A stretch of DNA of 5,114 nucleotides, taken from NCBI GenBank assembly GCA_903842475.1, contig CAIMMA010000478.1, positions 1 to 5,114 on the forward strand, written 5' to 3'. The position numbers and the translations under genes were made by a program. Origin of the DNA: an uncultured bacterium (GTDB lineage Bacteria; Desulfobacterota; Desulfobulbia; Desulfobulbales; Desulfobulbaceae). This document shows, in pieces, positions 1-5,114 of the stretch (positions are counted from its first letter, which is position 1; each line of letters starts with the position of its first letter). The notes under the pieces are model-generated. The model worked only from the letters and a program-made list of their open reading frames with translations, had not been told where the DNA came from and did no database searches.

Positions 1-100
1 GGAAACGCGAAGAACGCAACCTGGCCATCGGTTTATGGCTGATCCAGCGGACGGGGAGCGCTGCGATGCGTTGTGCGAGTTGTGCCAATATGGGTATTTG

Positions 101-129
101 TTGCACAGCGAACTTTTAGGTTATATAGA
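101..129 (+). promoter_or_regulatory. Weak sigma70-like promoter candidate for the hyb operon
   Basis: TTGCAC at 101-106 is separated by 17 bases from TATAGA at 124-129, inside the most AT-rich part of the leader (about 111-140). The -35 match is poor (only the TTG agrees) and the -10 matches four of six positions. An alternative -10, TATATA at 122-127, would give a 15-base spacing. The position, about 100 bases before the hybO start, is sensible for an operon with a leader. This is a candidate by eye only. Confidence 0.25.
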
Positions 130-186
130 GTCATAAAGGAAAATGCAGGATGTTTTTGCAGATAGGGGTGTGTTCGGTCGGTATGC

Positions 187-209
187 GTACATAGGCAGTG
201 TAACTGTAC
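187..209. repeat. Short inverted repeat GTACA-N13-TGTAC before hybO
   Basis: GTACA at 187-191 and TGTAC at 205-209 are exact inverted arms around 13 bases. Inside them, CAGT (196-199) and ACTG (203-206) form a second, smaller inverted pair that overlaps the right arm. The same bases also form a direct repeat, GTACAT at 187-192 and at 206-211, with a 19-base period. It sits just before the Shine-Dalgarno, so it could be an operator or an mRNA hairpin. Five-base arms are short enough to arise by chance. Confidence 0.2.
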
Positions 210-212
210 ATC

Positions 213-220
213 AAGGAGGT
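213..220 (+). promoter_or_regulatory. Strong ribosome binding site of hybO
   Basis: AAGGAGGT is a near-complete match to the anti-Shine-Dalgarno of 16S rRNA, 5 bases before the ATG at 226. It fixes the hybO start and suggests high translation of the first structural gene. Confidence 0.85.
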
Positions 221-225
221 AGCTG

Positions 226-1320
226 ATGGAGTCGAAGGTTGTGGGCAGCATTGAGCATCTGTTGGGTAACGTGACTCGCAGGGATTTCATGAAATTCTGT
301 ACGGCGGTGGCGGCAACGATGGGGCTGCCGCTGAGCGCGGTGCCACAGATTGCCGAGGCTGTTACCTCGGCGAAAAGACCTCCCGTGATCTGGCTTTCCG
401 GCCAGGAGTGCACCGGTTGCGTCGAATCGCTTTTACGGACCGGTCATCCCGATATCGTCACCCTGATTTTTGATCTGATCTCGCTCGATTATTCCGAGAC
501 CCTTTGTGTCGGGGCCGGACATCAGGCCGAGGCTTTCCGCGCCAAATCCATCGAAGAGAACAAGGGCAAGTTCATTCTGGTGGTGGACGGTGCCATTCCG
601 GTCAAGGACAAAGGGGTATACTGCATGGTCGCCGGTCGACCGTCGCTCGATATCCTCCTGGAGACCGCGCCGCAGGCCGCTGCGGTCATCGCTATCGGCT
701 CCTGCGCCGCCTGGGGCGGGGTGGCCGCCGCCGCTCCCAACCCCACCGGAGCCACACCGGTGCATGAGATCCTCAAGGGCAAGGGGATTCCGGTGGTGAA
801 TATTCCCGGTTGTCCGCCCAATCCCTACAATTTCCTTTCCACGGTCATTCATTTCCTGACCTTTGGTAAGCTGCCGGCTCTCGATGACAAGGGGCGACCG
901 AAGTTTGCCTACAGTCGCCTCATCCATGAAAACTGCGAACGGCGGGCCCATTTCGACGCCGGCCGATTTGCCGAGGAATTCGGCGATGCCGGCCACCGTC
1001 AGGGATTCTGCCTGTATAAGCTGGGGTGCAAGGGTCCGGAAACCTATAACAATTGTTCCACGCTCCCGTTCAACGACACCGCCGGCTGTTGGCCGGTGGC
1101 CACCGGCAGCCCTTGCTTCGGGTGCTCCGAAGAGAAGGTCGGTTTCAACAGCCCGCTCTTCTCCAAGGCCAAGGTGGTCTACCCGACCCCGCCGGCGCAG
1201 CAAAACAGTGCCGTTCCGGAAAAGGGCGGCGGCGCAAAAGGCTTTGCCTATGGTGTAGCCGGGGCGGCCCTGGGGGCGGCAACGGTGGCCTTGATCAAAC
1301 GTGACGGCAAGGAAGACTGA
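226..1320 (+). CDS. hybO: [NiFe]-hydrogenase small subunit HybO (Tat signal, C-terminal anchor)
   Basis: Electron-transfer subunit of a periplasm-facing uptake hydrogenase; it carries three Fe-S clusters from the HybC active site towards HybA. A Tat signal is clear: RRDFMKF starts at residue 18, followed by a hydrophobic stretch, with likely cleavage near AEA at 43-45. Proximal cluster ligands are C62, C65, C160 and C196 (motifs ECTGC, GSC, PGCPPNP). Distal ligands are H234, C237, C262 and C268. Medial ligands are C277, C297 and C300. Residues 339-357 form a hydrophobic C-terminal anchor ending in KRDGKED. G64 and G164 stand where oxygen-tolerant enzymes have extra Cys, so this is the standard oxygen-sensitive type. 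Length (364) and sequence resemble E. coli HybO closely, including the RRDFMK signal. Geobacter-type homologues are called HybS. An extra Cys, C288, lies two residues before P290 near the medial cluster. The start is set by AAGGAGGT 5 bases upstream. hybA follows after 26 bases. Confidence 0.97.
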   Translation: MESKVVGSIEHLLGNVTRRDFMKFCTAVAATMGLPLSAVPQIAEAVTSAKRPPVIWLSGQECTGCVESLLRTGHPDIVTLIFDLISLDYSETLCVGAGHQAEAFRAKSIEENKGKFILVVDGAIPVKDKGVYCMVAGRPSLDILLETAPQAAAVIAIGSCAAWGGVAAAAPNPTGATPVHEILKGKGIPVVNIPGCPPNPYNFLSTVIHFLTFGKLPALDDKGRPKFAYSRLIHENCERRAHFDAGRFAEEFGDAGHRQGFCLYKLGCKGPETYNNCSTLPFNDTAGCWPVATGSPCFGCSEEKVGFNSPLFSKAKVVYPTPPAQQNSAVPEKGGGAKGFAYGVAGAALGAATVALIKRDGKED

Positions 1321-1346
1321 TCAACCAGCTTGGGAGCGCGAATACC

Positions 1347-2372
1347 ATGGCAATAAACAGACGGGATTTTCTTAAATTTTCGGCGGGTGCCGGCCTGATG
1401 CTGACGGCGGGCGCCACGCCCGGCCGCGCCGCAACCGTGCCGCAACTGCCGAAGGATGCGGTGGGCATCCTCTACGACTCCACCCTGTGCATTGGCTGCA
1501 AGTCGTGCATGGTCAACTGCAAGCTCGCCAACTCGGAACCCGGTGGCGCCCTGTATCACCAGGAAACCGCCGGCAAGGTCCCCTACGAATATCCGCAAGG
1601 GGACAAAATCTACGATGCTCCGCAACGTCTTACCGCTAAGACCCTGTGCGTCATCCAAGCCTACAAGGGTGAGGAAAAGGCAACCGCCGGCGATCCGGGC
1701 ACCCAGAAGTTTTCCTTCATTAAAAACCACTGCCTGCACTGCATCGAGCCGGCCTGCGTTTCGGTCTGCCCGGTGGCGGCGCTGCAAAAAAATCCGGAAA
1801 CCGGGATCGTCACCTACAATAAGAACAAATGCTTCGGTTGTCGGTACTGCCAGGTGGCCTGCCCCTTCGGCATCCCCATGTACGAGTTCGAAAAGGCCTC
1901 GCCTTCGGTGGTCAAGTGTCAGCTCTGCAATCACCGGTATGCCCAGGGCAAATATTCGGCCTGCTGCGAATTCTGCCCCACCGGCGCCTCGATCTTCGGC
2001 AAGGTGACGGATCTGCGCGAAGAGGCCAAGCGGCGCCTGGCGCTCAAGGCCGGCGATACCTATGCCTATCCGGTCAAGCGGGTGGACGGCGCCGAGCGCA
2101 CCGAGCAGGTGGTGGCCGGGTATGTCGACCATGTCTACGGGCTCGAAGAAGCCGGCGGCACCCAGTATCTCTTCCTGGCCGGCGTGCCATTCGACAAGCT
2201 GGGCTTCAATCCCAAAATCACCAAACAGGTGTATCCGGATTTCACCTGGGAGTATGTGTCCCACGTGCCGGTGTTGATCGGCAGCCTGCTGGTTGCCGGC
2301 ACCATCACCCGACTGGTGACCCAGAAGCTCGATAAAAAGAAGAATGATGCCGGGAAGGGGGATGCGTCCTGA
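1347..2372 (+). CDS. hybA: Hydrogenase-2 ferredoxin-like subunit HybA (Tat signal, four [4Fe-4S] sites)
   Basis: Periplasmic iron-sulfur subunit that passes electrons between HybO and the membrane subunit HybB. The N-terminus has a Tat signal (RRDFLKF from residue 5, likely cleaved after GRA or GRAA near 28-29). Cys groups for four [4Fe-4S] clusters are visible: C48/C51/C54/C58, C129/C132/C137/C141, C162/C165/C168/C172, and C191/C194 with C206/C210. C207 makes a Cys-Cys pair with C206; comparison with E. coli HybA suggests C206 is the ligand. The last two groups are typical of the HybA/NrfC/DmsB family. A hydrophobic segment at about 307-321 followed by a Lys-rich tail is probably a C-terminal membrane anchor, as in E. 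coli HybA. GTQYLFLAGVPFDKLGF (271-287) matches a HybA-specific region, which separates it from generic NrfC-like ferredoxins. A GGGAG at 1332-1336 lies 10 bases before the ATG, a slightly long spacing. The next gene, hybC, is 82 bases downstream. Confidence 0.95.
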   Translation: MAINRRDFLKFSAGAGLMLTAGATPGRAATVPQLPKDAVGILYDSTLCIGCKSCMVNCKLANSEPGGALYHQETAGKVPYEYPQGDKIYDAPQRLTAKTLCVIQAYKGEEKATAGDPGTQKFSFIKNHCLHCIEPACVSVCPVAALQKNPETGIVTYNKNKCFGCRYCQVACPFGIPMYEFEKASPSVVKCQLCNHRYAQGKYSACCEFCPTGASIFGKVTDLREEAKRRLALKAGDTYAYPVKRVDGAERTEQVVAGYVDHVYGLEEAGGTQYLFLAGVPFDKLGFNPKITKQVYPDFTWEYVSHVPVLIGSLLVAGTITRLVTQKLDKKKNDAGKGDAS

Positions 2373-2454
2373 GTTGATCAGGCGCCTGTCCTCGCGGAGA
2401 ATGCAACTAAGTGACGCAAGTCCCCTTGCTAAGAGCGTGTAAAGGAGAACCAAC
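2373..2454 (+). other. hybA-hybC spacer with hairpin and palindrome
   Basis: This is the only sizeable gap inside the operon. It contains a perfect 10-base palindrome, CAGGCGCCTG (2379-2388), and a small hairpin, GCAAG-TCCC-CTTGC (2416-2429; five pairs, four-base loop). Neither is followed by a T tract, so neither looks like an intrinsic terminator. The hairpin ends 12 bases before the hybC Shine-Dalgarno (AAAGGAGA, 2441-2448, 6 bases from the ATG). It might protect or define the 5' end of a processed hybC message, which would help set subunit ratios; that is inference. Confidence 0.4.
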
Positions 2455-4155
2455 ATGGCCAGAAAAATTACCATTGATCCCGTAACCAGAATCGAGGGTC
2501 ATCTGCGGATAGATTGTGAAGTCGACAACGGCAAGGTCACCAATGCCTGGTCCTCGGGCCAGATGTGGCGCGGGATTGAAATCATCCTCAAGGGCCGCGA
2601 CCCGAGGGATGCCTGGGCCTATGCCCAGCGGATCTGCGGTGTCTGCACCACGGTGCATGCCATGGCCTCGGTCCGGGCGGTGGAGGATGCCCTGCAATTG
2701 GAAATCCCGCTGAATGCCCAGTACATCCGGAACCTGATCATCGGCGCCCATGGCATCCATGATCATATGGTCCATTTCTATCAACTCTGCGCCCTGGATT
2801 GGGTCGATATCGTTTCGGCCACCACCGCAGACCCCAAGGCGACCTCCGTCCTGGGACAAAAACTCTCCGAGTGGAAGGGAAACAGCTATAATGAGATTAA
2901 GGCGGTCCAGGACCGCTTGAAAAAATTCATCAGCTCGGGCCAGTTGGGTGTGTTTGCCAGCGGGTATTGGGGCCATCCGGCGATGAAGCTCTCCCCCGAG
3001 GTCAACCTGCTCGCCGCCACCCACTATATCCAGGCGCTGGAATATCAGCGCAAGATCAATACGGTGGTGGCTATTCTGGGCAGCAAGACACCGCATATCC
3101 AGAACCTGGCCGTTGGCGGGGTCAGCAATCCGCTCAATCCCGACAGCCCTTCCAACCTGACCATTGAAAAACTCTTCCATATTAAGACCCTGATCGACGA
3201 GGTCGGCGATTTCATTAAGCAGGCCATGTTCACCGATGTGGCCGCGGTCGGCGCCTATTATGCCGATTGGACCAAATATGGCGCCGGTGTGCTCAATTAC
3301 CTCTCGGTCCCCGATTTCCCTATGGACACCAAGGGCAAGGTCTTCTCCCTGCCCGGCGGGTATATCCCCGACGGCGACCTCACCAAGTTCGCTCCGATCG
3401 CCAGCCAGAAGGAAAAACAGCTGTACACCGGCATCAAGGAATCGATCAAGCACGCCTGGTATAACGGAAACTGGGACCGTTCGCCCTACGAAGAGGATAC
3501 CGTGCCCAACTACACCGGTTTCGATTACGACAACAAATATTCCTGGGTCAAAGCGCCGACCTTCATGGGCAAGCCGGCCCAGGTCGGCCCGCTGCCCCAT
3601 GTGGTGGCCATGTATCTTGCCGGGCATGAGTCGACCAAAAAGTATGTCGACGCCACCCTGCAGACCGTTTCGGCCCTGGCCGGCGCCACGGTGGGCATTG
3701 ATGCCCTCCACTCGACCATCGGCCGAATCGCCGCCCGGGTCATCCGCTGTGGGGTGCTCTACGACACCATGAATGTCCAGTGGCAGGCTCTGGTCGACAA
3801 TATCGGCAAGGGCGATCTCGACACCTTCAACGCCCCGGTCTTTCCCGCGGGCGAGCAGCGTGGTACCGGCTTTCACGAGGCCCCGCGCGGCACGCTCTCC
3901 CATTGGATCGTGATCGAAAACGGCAAAATCAAGAACTATCAGGCCGTGGTGCCTTCCACCTGGAACGCCGGCCCGCGCAACGCCGAGGATGCCCTCGGGC
4001 CCTACGAGGCTTCCCTGGTGGGCAACCCGATCGCCGACCCCGAGCTGCCGCTCGAGGTGCTGCGCACGGTGCATAGCTTTGATCCCTGCCTGGCCTGCGC
4101 CATCCATCTGGTCGACGGCAAAAAGACCCCGCTCTCCAAGGTCAAGGTTTTATGA
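2455..4155 (+). CDS. hybC: [NiFe]-hydrogenase large (catalytic) subunit HybC precursor
   Basis: Catalytic subunit that splits or forms H2 at a Ni-Fe(CN)2CO centre. Nickel and iron ligands are C61 and C64 in RICGVC, and C545 and C548 in DPCLAC. R478 in EAPRG is the conserved arginine above the active site (E. coli Hyd-2 R479). RIEGH at 12-16 is the usual N-terminal motif. The C-terminus is DPCLACAIH followed by 15 residues. HybD would cut after H551 (codon boundary 4107/4108), releasing a peptide that ends in VKVL as in E. coli HybC. Total length, 566, is one less than E. coli HybC (567). The codon for C545 is TGC, so this is not a selenocysteine [NiFeSe] enzyme. The protein has no signal of its own and should be exported with HybO. 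The start is supported by AAAGGAGA ending 6 bases upstream. Its end overlaps hybD by 4 bases. Confidence 0.98.
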   Translation: MARKITIDPVTRIEGHLRIDCEVDNGKVTNAWSSGQMWRGIEIILKGRDPRDAWAYAQRICGVCTTVHAMASVRAVEDALQLEIPLNAQYIRNLIIGAHGIHDHMVHFYQLCALDWVDIVSATTADPKATSVLGQKLSEWKGNSYNEIKAVQDRLKKFISSGQLGVFASGYWGHPAMKLSPEVNLLAATHYIQALEYQRKINTVVAILGSKTPHIQNLAVGGVSNPLNPDSPSNLTIEKLFHIKTLIDEVGDFIKQAMFTDVAAVGAYYADWTKYGAGVLNYLSVPDFPMDTKGKVFSLPGGYIPDGDLTKFAPIASQKEKQLYTGIKESIKHAWYNGNWDRSPYEEDTVPNYTGFDYDNKYSWVKAPTFMGKPAQVGPLPHVVAMYLAGHESTKKYVDATLQTVSALAGATVGIDALHSTIGRIAARVIRCGVLYDTMNVQWQALVDNIGKGDLDTFNAPVFPAGEQRGTGFHEAPRGTLSHWIVIENGKIKNYQAVVPSTWNAGPRNAEDALGPYEASLVGNPIADPELPLEVLRTVHSFDPCLACAIHLVDGKKTPLSKVKVL

Positions 4156-4673
4156 TCGGGGACCCGGCCGTCAAGGTGCTGGTTCTGGGTATCGGCAATC
4201 TGCTGATTGGTGACGAGGGGGTAGGGTGCAAGGCGGCGGACGAGATTTCCCGCCGCTATCTCCTGCCGCCCTCGGTGGAGTGCGTCGACGGCGGCACAGC
4301 GGGTTTTGAGCTGCTCTCCATGATCGACAATAAGGAACATGTCATCCTCATCGATGCCCTGCGCAACGATATGGAACCCGGGACCGTGGTCATGGTCGAG
4401 GACGAGCATGTGCCCCAGGCCTTCATGGCCCGGACCACCCCGCATCAGCTGGGTATCTGCGATGTGCTCGCCGCAGCCCAGCTGTGCGACACCATGCCCA
4501 AGCATCTGACCCTGTACGGGATAGAGCCCAAGCAGCTCGAGGTCGGTATCGGTCTTTCGCCGGAAGTAGAGGCCGGAATGGAAAAAACCATCAGTGCAGT
4601 GGTCGATCAACTTCGTCACTTTGGATATGAGGTGAAACGCAATGGAAGCAATGGAATCAAATCCGAACATTAA
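4152..4673 (+). CDS. hybD: Hydrogenase maturation endopeptidase HybD
   Basis: Cytoplasmic nickel-dependent protease of the HybD/HycI family (peptidase family M52) that trims the C-terminal peptide of HybC once nickel is in place. The N-terminal motif LGIGNLLIGDEGVG (12-25) is typical of the family. Probable nickel-sensing ligands are E22, D68 and H98, matching E16, D62 and H93 of E. coli HybD. DGGTAGFELL at 46-55 and PHQLG at 97-101 are further family motifs. It is 173 residues long, close to the E. coli length, with about six extra residues at the start and a short hydrophilic tail. The ATG overlaps the hybC stop as ATGA, with only a weak AAGG at 4144-4147 before it, so translation is probably coupled to hybC. 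That makes sense because the protease is specific for that precursor. The last 32 bases overlap the start of hybB. Geobacter-type homologues are named HybP. Confidence 0.95.
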   Translation: MIGDPAVKVLVLGIGNLLIGDEGVGCKAADEISRRYLLPPSVECVDGGTAGFELLSMIDNKEHVILIDALRNDMEPGTVVMVEDEHVPQAFMARTTPHQLGICDVLAAAQLCDTMPKHLTLYGIEPKQLEVGIGLSPEVEAGMEKTISAVVDQLRHFGYEVKRNGSNGIKSEH

Positions 4674-5114
4674 AACCTGGACTCCGGCGACCATCGTCAT
4701 GGTCCTGCTGATCATCGCCGGGGCCGCGGTCGCCGCGTATCGAATGGTCATGGGGCTGGGGGCCGCCACCAACCTTAACGATGGCTATCCCTGGGGTTTC
4801 TGGCTGGGAATGGATGTGCTCGGCGGCGTGGCCATGGCGGCCGGCGGCTTTATCATCGCCTGCGCGGTCTATATTTTTAACTGGAAAAAATACCACGTGA
4901 TCGTCCGACCGGCGATCCTGACCGCCTTTCTCGGGTATCTGATGGCGGTGGTGGCCATCTTTCTCGATATCGGCCACCCGTTCCGGTTGCCGCATCCGAT
5001 GTTCATGTGGCAGTACCATTCGGTCATGTGGGTCGTGGCCATGCATGTTATCTTTTACACCACCACCCTGGCCCTGGAATTCAGCCCCATGCTCTTTGAG
5101 CGGCTGGGCTGGGA
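4642..5114 (+). CDS. hybB: HybB, NrfD-family quinone-reactive membrane subunit (5' part only)
   Basis: Integral membrane subunit that exchanges electrons or protons between HybA and the quinone pool; it has no haem. The frame is open to the window edge without a stop: 157 codons plus two bases, roughly 40% of a protein near 390 residues. Four hydrophobic helices are visible at about 14-37, 54-79, 92-111 and 123-145. NLNDGYPWGFWLGMD (44-58) and ALEFSPMLFERLGW (144-157) correspond closely to segments of E. coli HybB as I recall it, and the former is typical of the NrfD fold. The ATG at 4642 is preferred over the in-frame ATG at 4651 because GAGGTG (4629-4634) lies 7 bases before the first. The gene begins 32 bases inside hybD. 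In E. coli, hybB sits between hybA and hybC, so its place after hybD is unusual. Confidence 0.93.
   Translation, partial: MEAMESNPNIKTWTPATIVMVLLIIAGAAVAAYRMVMGLGAATNLNDGYPWGFWLGMDVLGGVAMAAGGFIIACAVYIFNWKKYHVIVRPAILTAFLGYLMAVVAIFLDIGHPFRLPHPMFMWQYHSVMWVVAMHVIFYTTTLALEFSPMLFERLGW

Larger units (their letters stand above)
1..225. other. Leader region upstream of the hyb operon, no complete ordinary gene
   Basis: This stretch is visibly more AT-rich than the genes that follow, especially from about 90 to 215. On the + strand, frame 3 is open from the left edge to a TAG at 117-119 and frame 2 to a TAA at 134-136. Either could be the tail of an upstream gene, but neither translation is recognisable; only the first 60 bases or so of frame 3 show the GC-rich third positions of the local genes. 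No tRNA, rRNA or obvious intrinsic terminator is seen. The second half most likely holds the operon's promoter and 5' untranslated leader. Confidence 0.5.
143..226 (+). other. Possible 27-codon leader ORF abutting hybO
   Basis: An ATG at 143 opens a 27-codon frame (it begins MQDVFADRGV) that ends in TGA at 224-226. That stop shares one base with the hybO ATG at 226 in the arrangement TGATG, a common layout for translational coupling. An AAAGGA at 135-140 lies upstream but only 2 bases from this ATG, which is close for a ribosome site. It is better spaced (9 bases) for another ATG at 150 that gives only 14 codons, ending TAG at 192-194. The product resembles nothing I know and may be non-coding. 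The TGATG overlap is the only positive argument. Confidence 0.2.

Noticed and set aside
91..105. A sigma54-like -24/-12 element (TGGG...TTGCA)
   Set aside because: The distance from GG to GC is one base short of the required spacing and the rest of the -24 box does not match.
33..413. A 126-codon minus-strand frame spanning the leader and the start of hybO
   Set aside because: It overlaps the Tat signal region of a certain gene, crosses the probable promoter and has no recognisable motif.
433..1203. A 256-codon minus-strand frame opposite hybO, and similar frames at 4002-4772 and 4657-5046
   Set aside because: These are antisense shadows of hybO, hybD and hybB, with low-complexity translations rich in Gly, Arg, His and Asp and no family resemblance.
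226..1320. Possible oxygen-tolerant small subunit with six proximal cysteines
   Set aside because: The two extra positions are glycine (G64 in ECTGC and G164 in AAWGG), as in standard oxygen-sensitive enzymes. C288 is at the medial, not the proximal, site.
2379..2388. Palindrome CAGGCGCCTG as a terminator after hybA
   Set aside because: It has no loop and no following T tract, and the operon plainly continues with hybC.
1248..2474. A 408-codon minus-strand frame opposite hybA
   Set aside because: It is in register with hybA and open for the same codon-usage reason. It runs across the operon against all real genes and has no recognisable domain.
4087..4089. Possible selenocysteine at the first C-terminal nickel ligand, as in [NiFeSe] enzymes
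   Set aside because: The codon is TGC (Cys), not TGA.
2407..4107. A 566-codon open frame on the minus strand opposite hybC, coincidentally the same length as HybC
   Set aside because: Its codons are in exact register with hybC, so it stays open simply because this GC-rich gene almost never uses TTA, CTA or TCA. The translation resembles no known family.
1..5114. Mobile elements, CRISPR arrays, tRNA or rRNA genes
   Set aside because: Nothing of the kind was seen. Apart from the leader, the window is a compact operon with consistent codon use.

Overview
This window is most of a membrane-bound, periplasm-facing uptake [NiFe]-hydrogenase operon of the Hyb type (E. coli hydrogenase-2-like, group 1c by sequence resemblance). 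All genes are on the + strand. The order is hybO (small subunit), hybA (Tat-exported four-cluster ferredoxin), hybC (large subunit), hybD (maturation endopeptidase) and the first 157 codons of hybB (NrfD-family membrane subunit), which runs off the right edge.

Organism. Two Tat signal peptides and a quinone-linked membrane subunit indicate a bacterium with a periplasm. The GC-rich coding bias and the hydrogenase type fit an anaerobic respirer. A deltaproteobacterial lineage (Desulfuromonadota/Desulfobacterota) is my best guess, but this is inference and nothing in the window fixes the taxon.

Layout. Bases 1-225 are a more AT-rich leader with no complete ordinary gene. It holds a weak sigma70-like promoter candidate, a small inverted repeat, a possible 27-codon leader ORF whose stop overlaps the hybO start as TGATG, and a strong Shine-Dalgarno. 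hybO and hybA are 26 nt apart. An 82-nt spacer with a short hairpin and a palindrome precedes hybC. hybC and hybD overlap by 4 nt (ATGA). hybD and hybB overlap by 32 nt. The tight packing implies one transcript.

How the genes work together. HybC carries the Ni-Fe active site and HybO relays electrons through three Fe-S clusters. HybD removes the last 15 residues of HybC after nickel insertion. The folded HybO-HybC pair is exported by the Tat signal on HybO. HybA passes electrons between HybO and HybB, and HybB exchanges them with the quinone pool. Relatives of this type are reversible: they oxidise H2 to reduce quinone and can evolve H2 when driven. Proximal-cluster residues are those of standard oxygen-sensitive enzymes, and the active site uses Cys, not selenocysteine.

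The system is known rather than new. The points worth a second look are the displaced hybB (order O-A-C-D-B instead of O-A-B-C-D), an extra Cys beside the medial cluster of HybO, and the leader-ORF arrangement in front of hybO.
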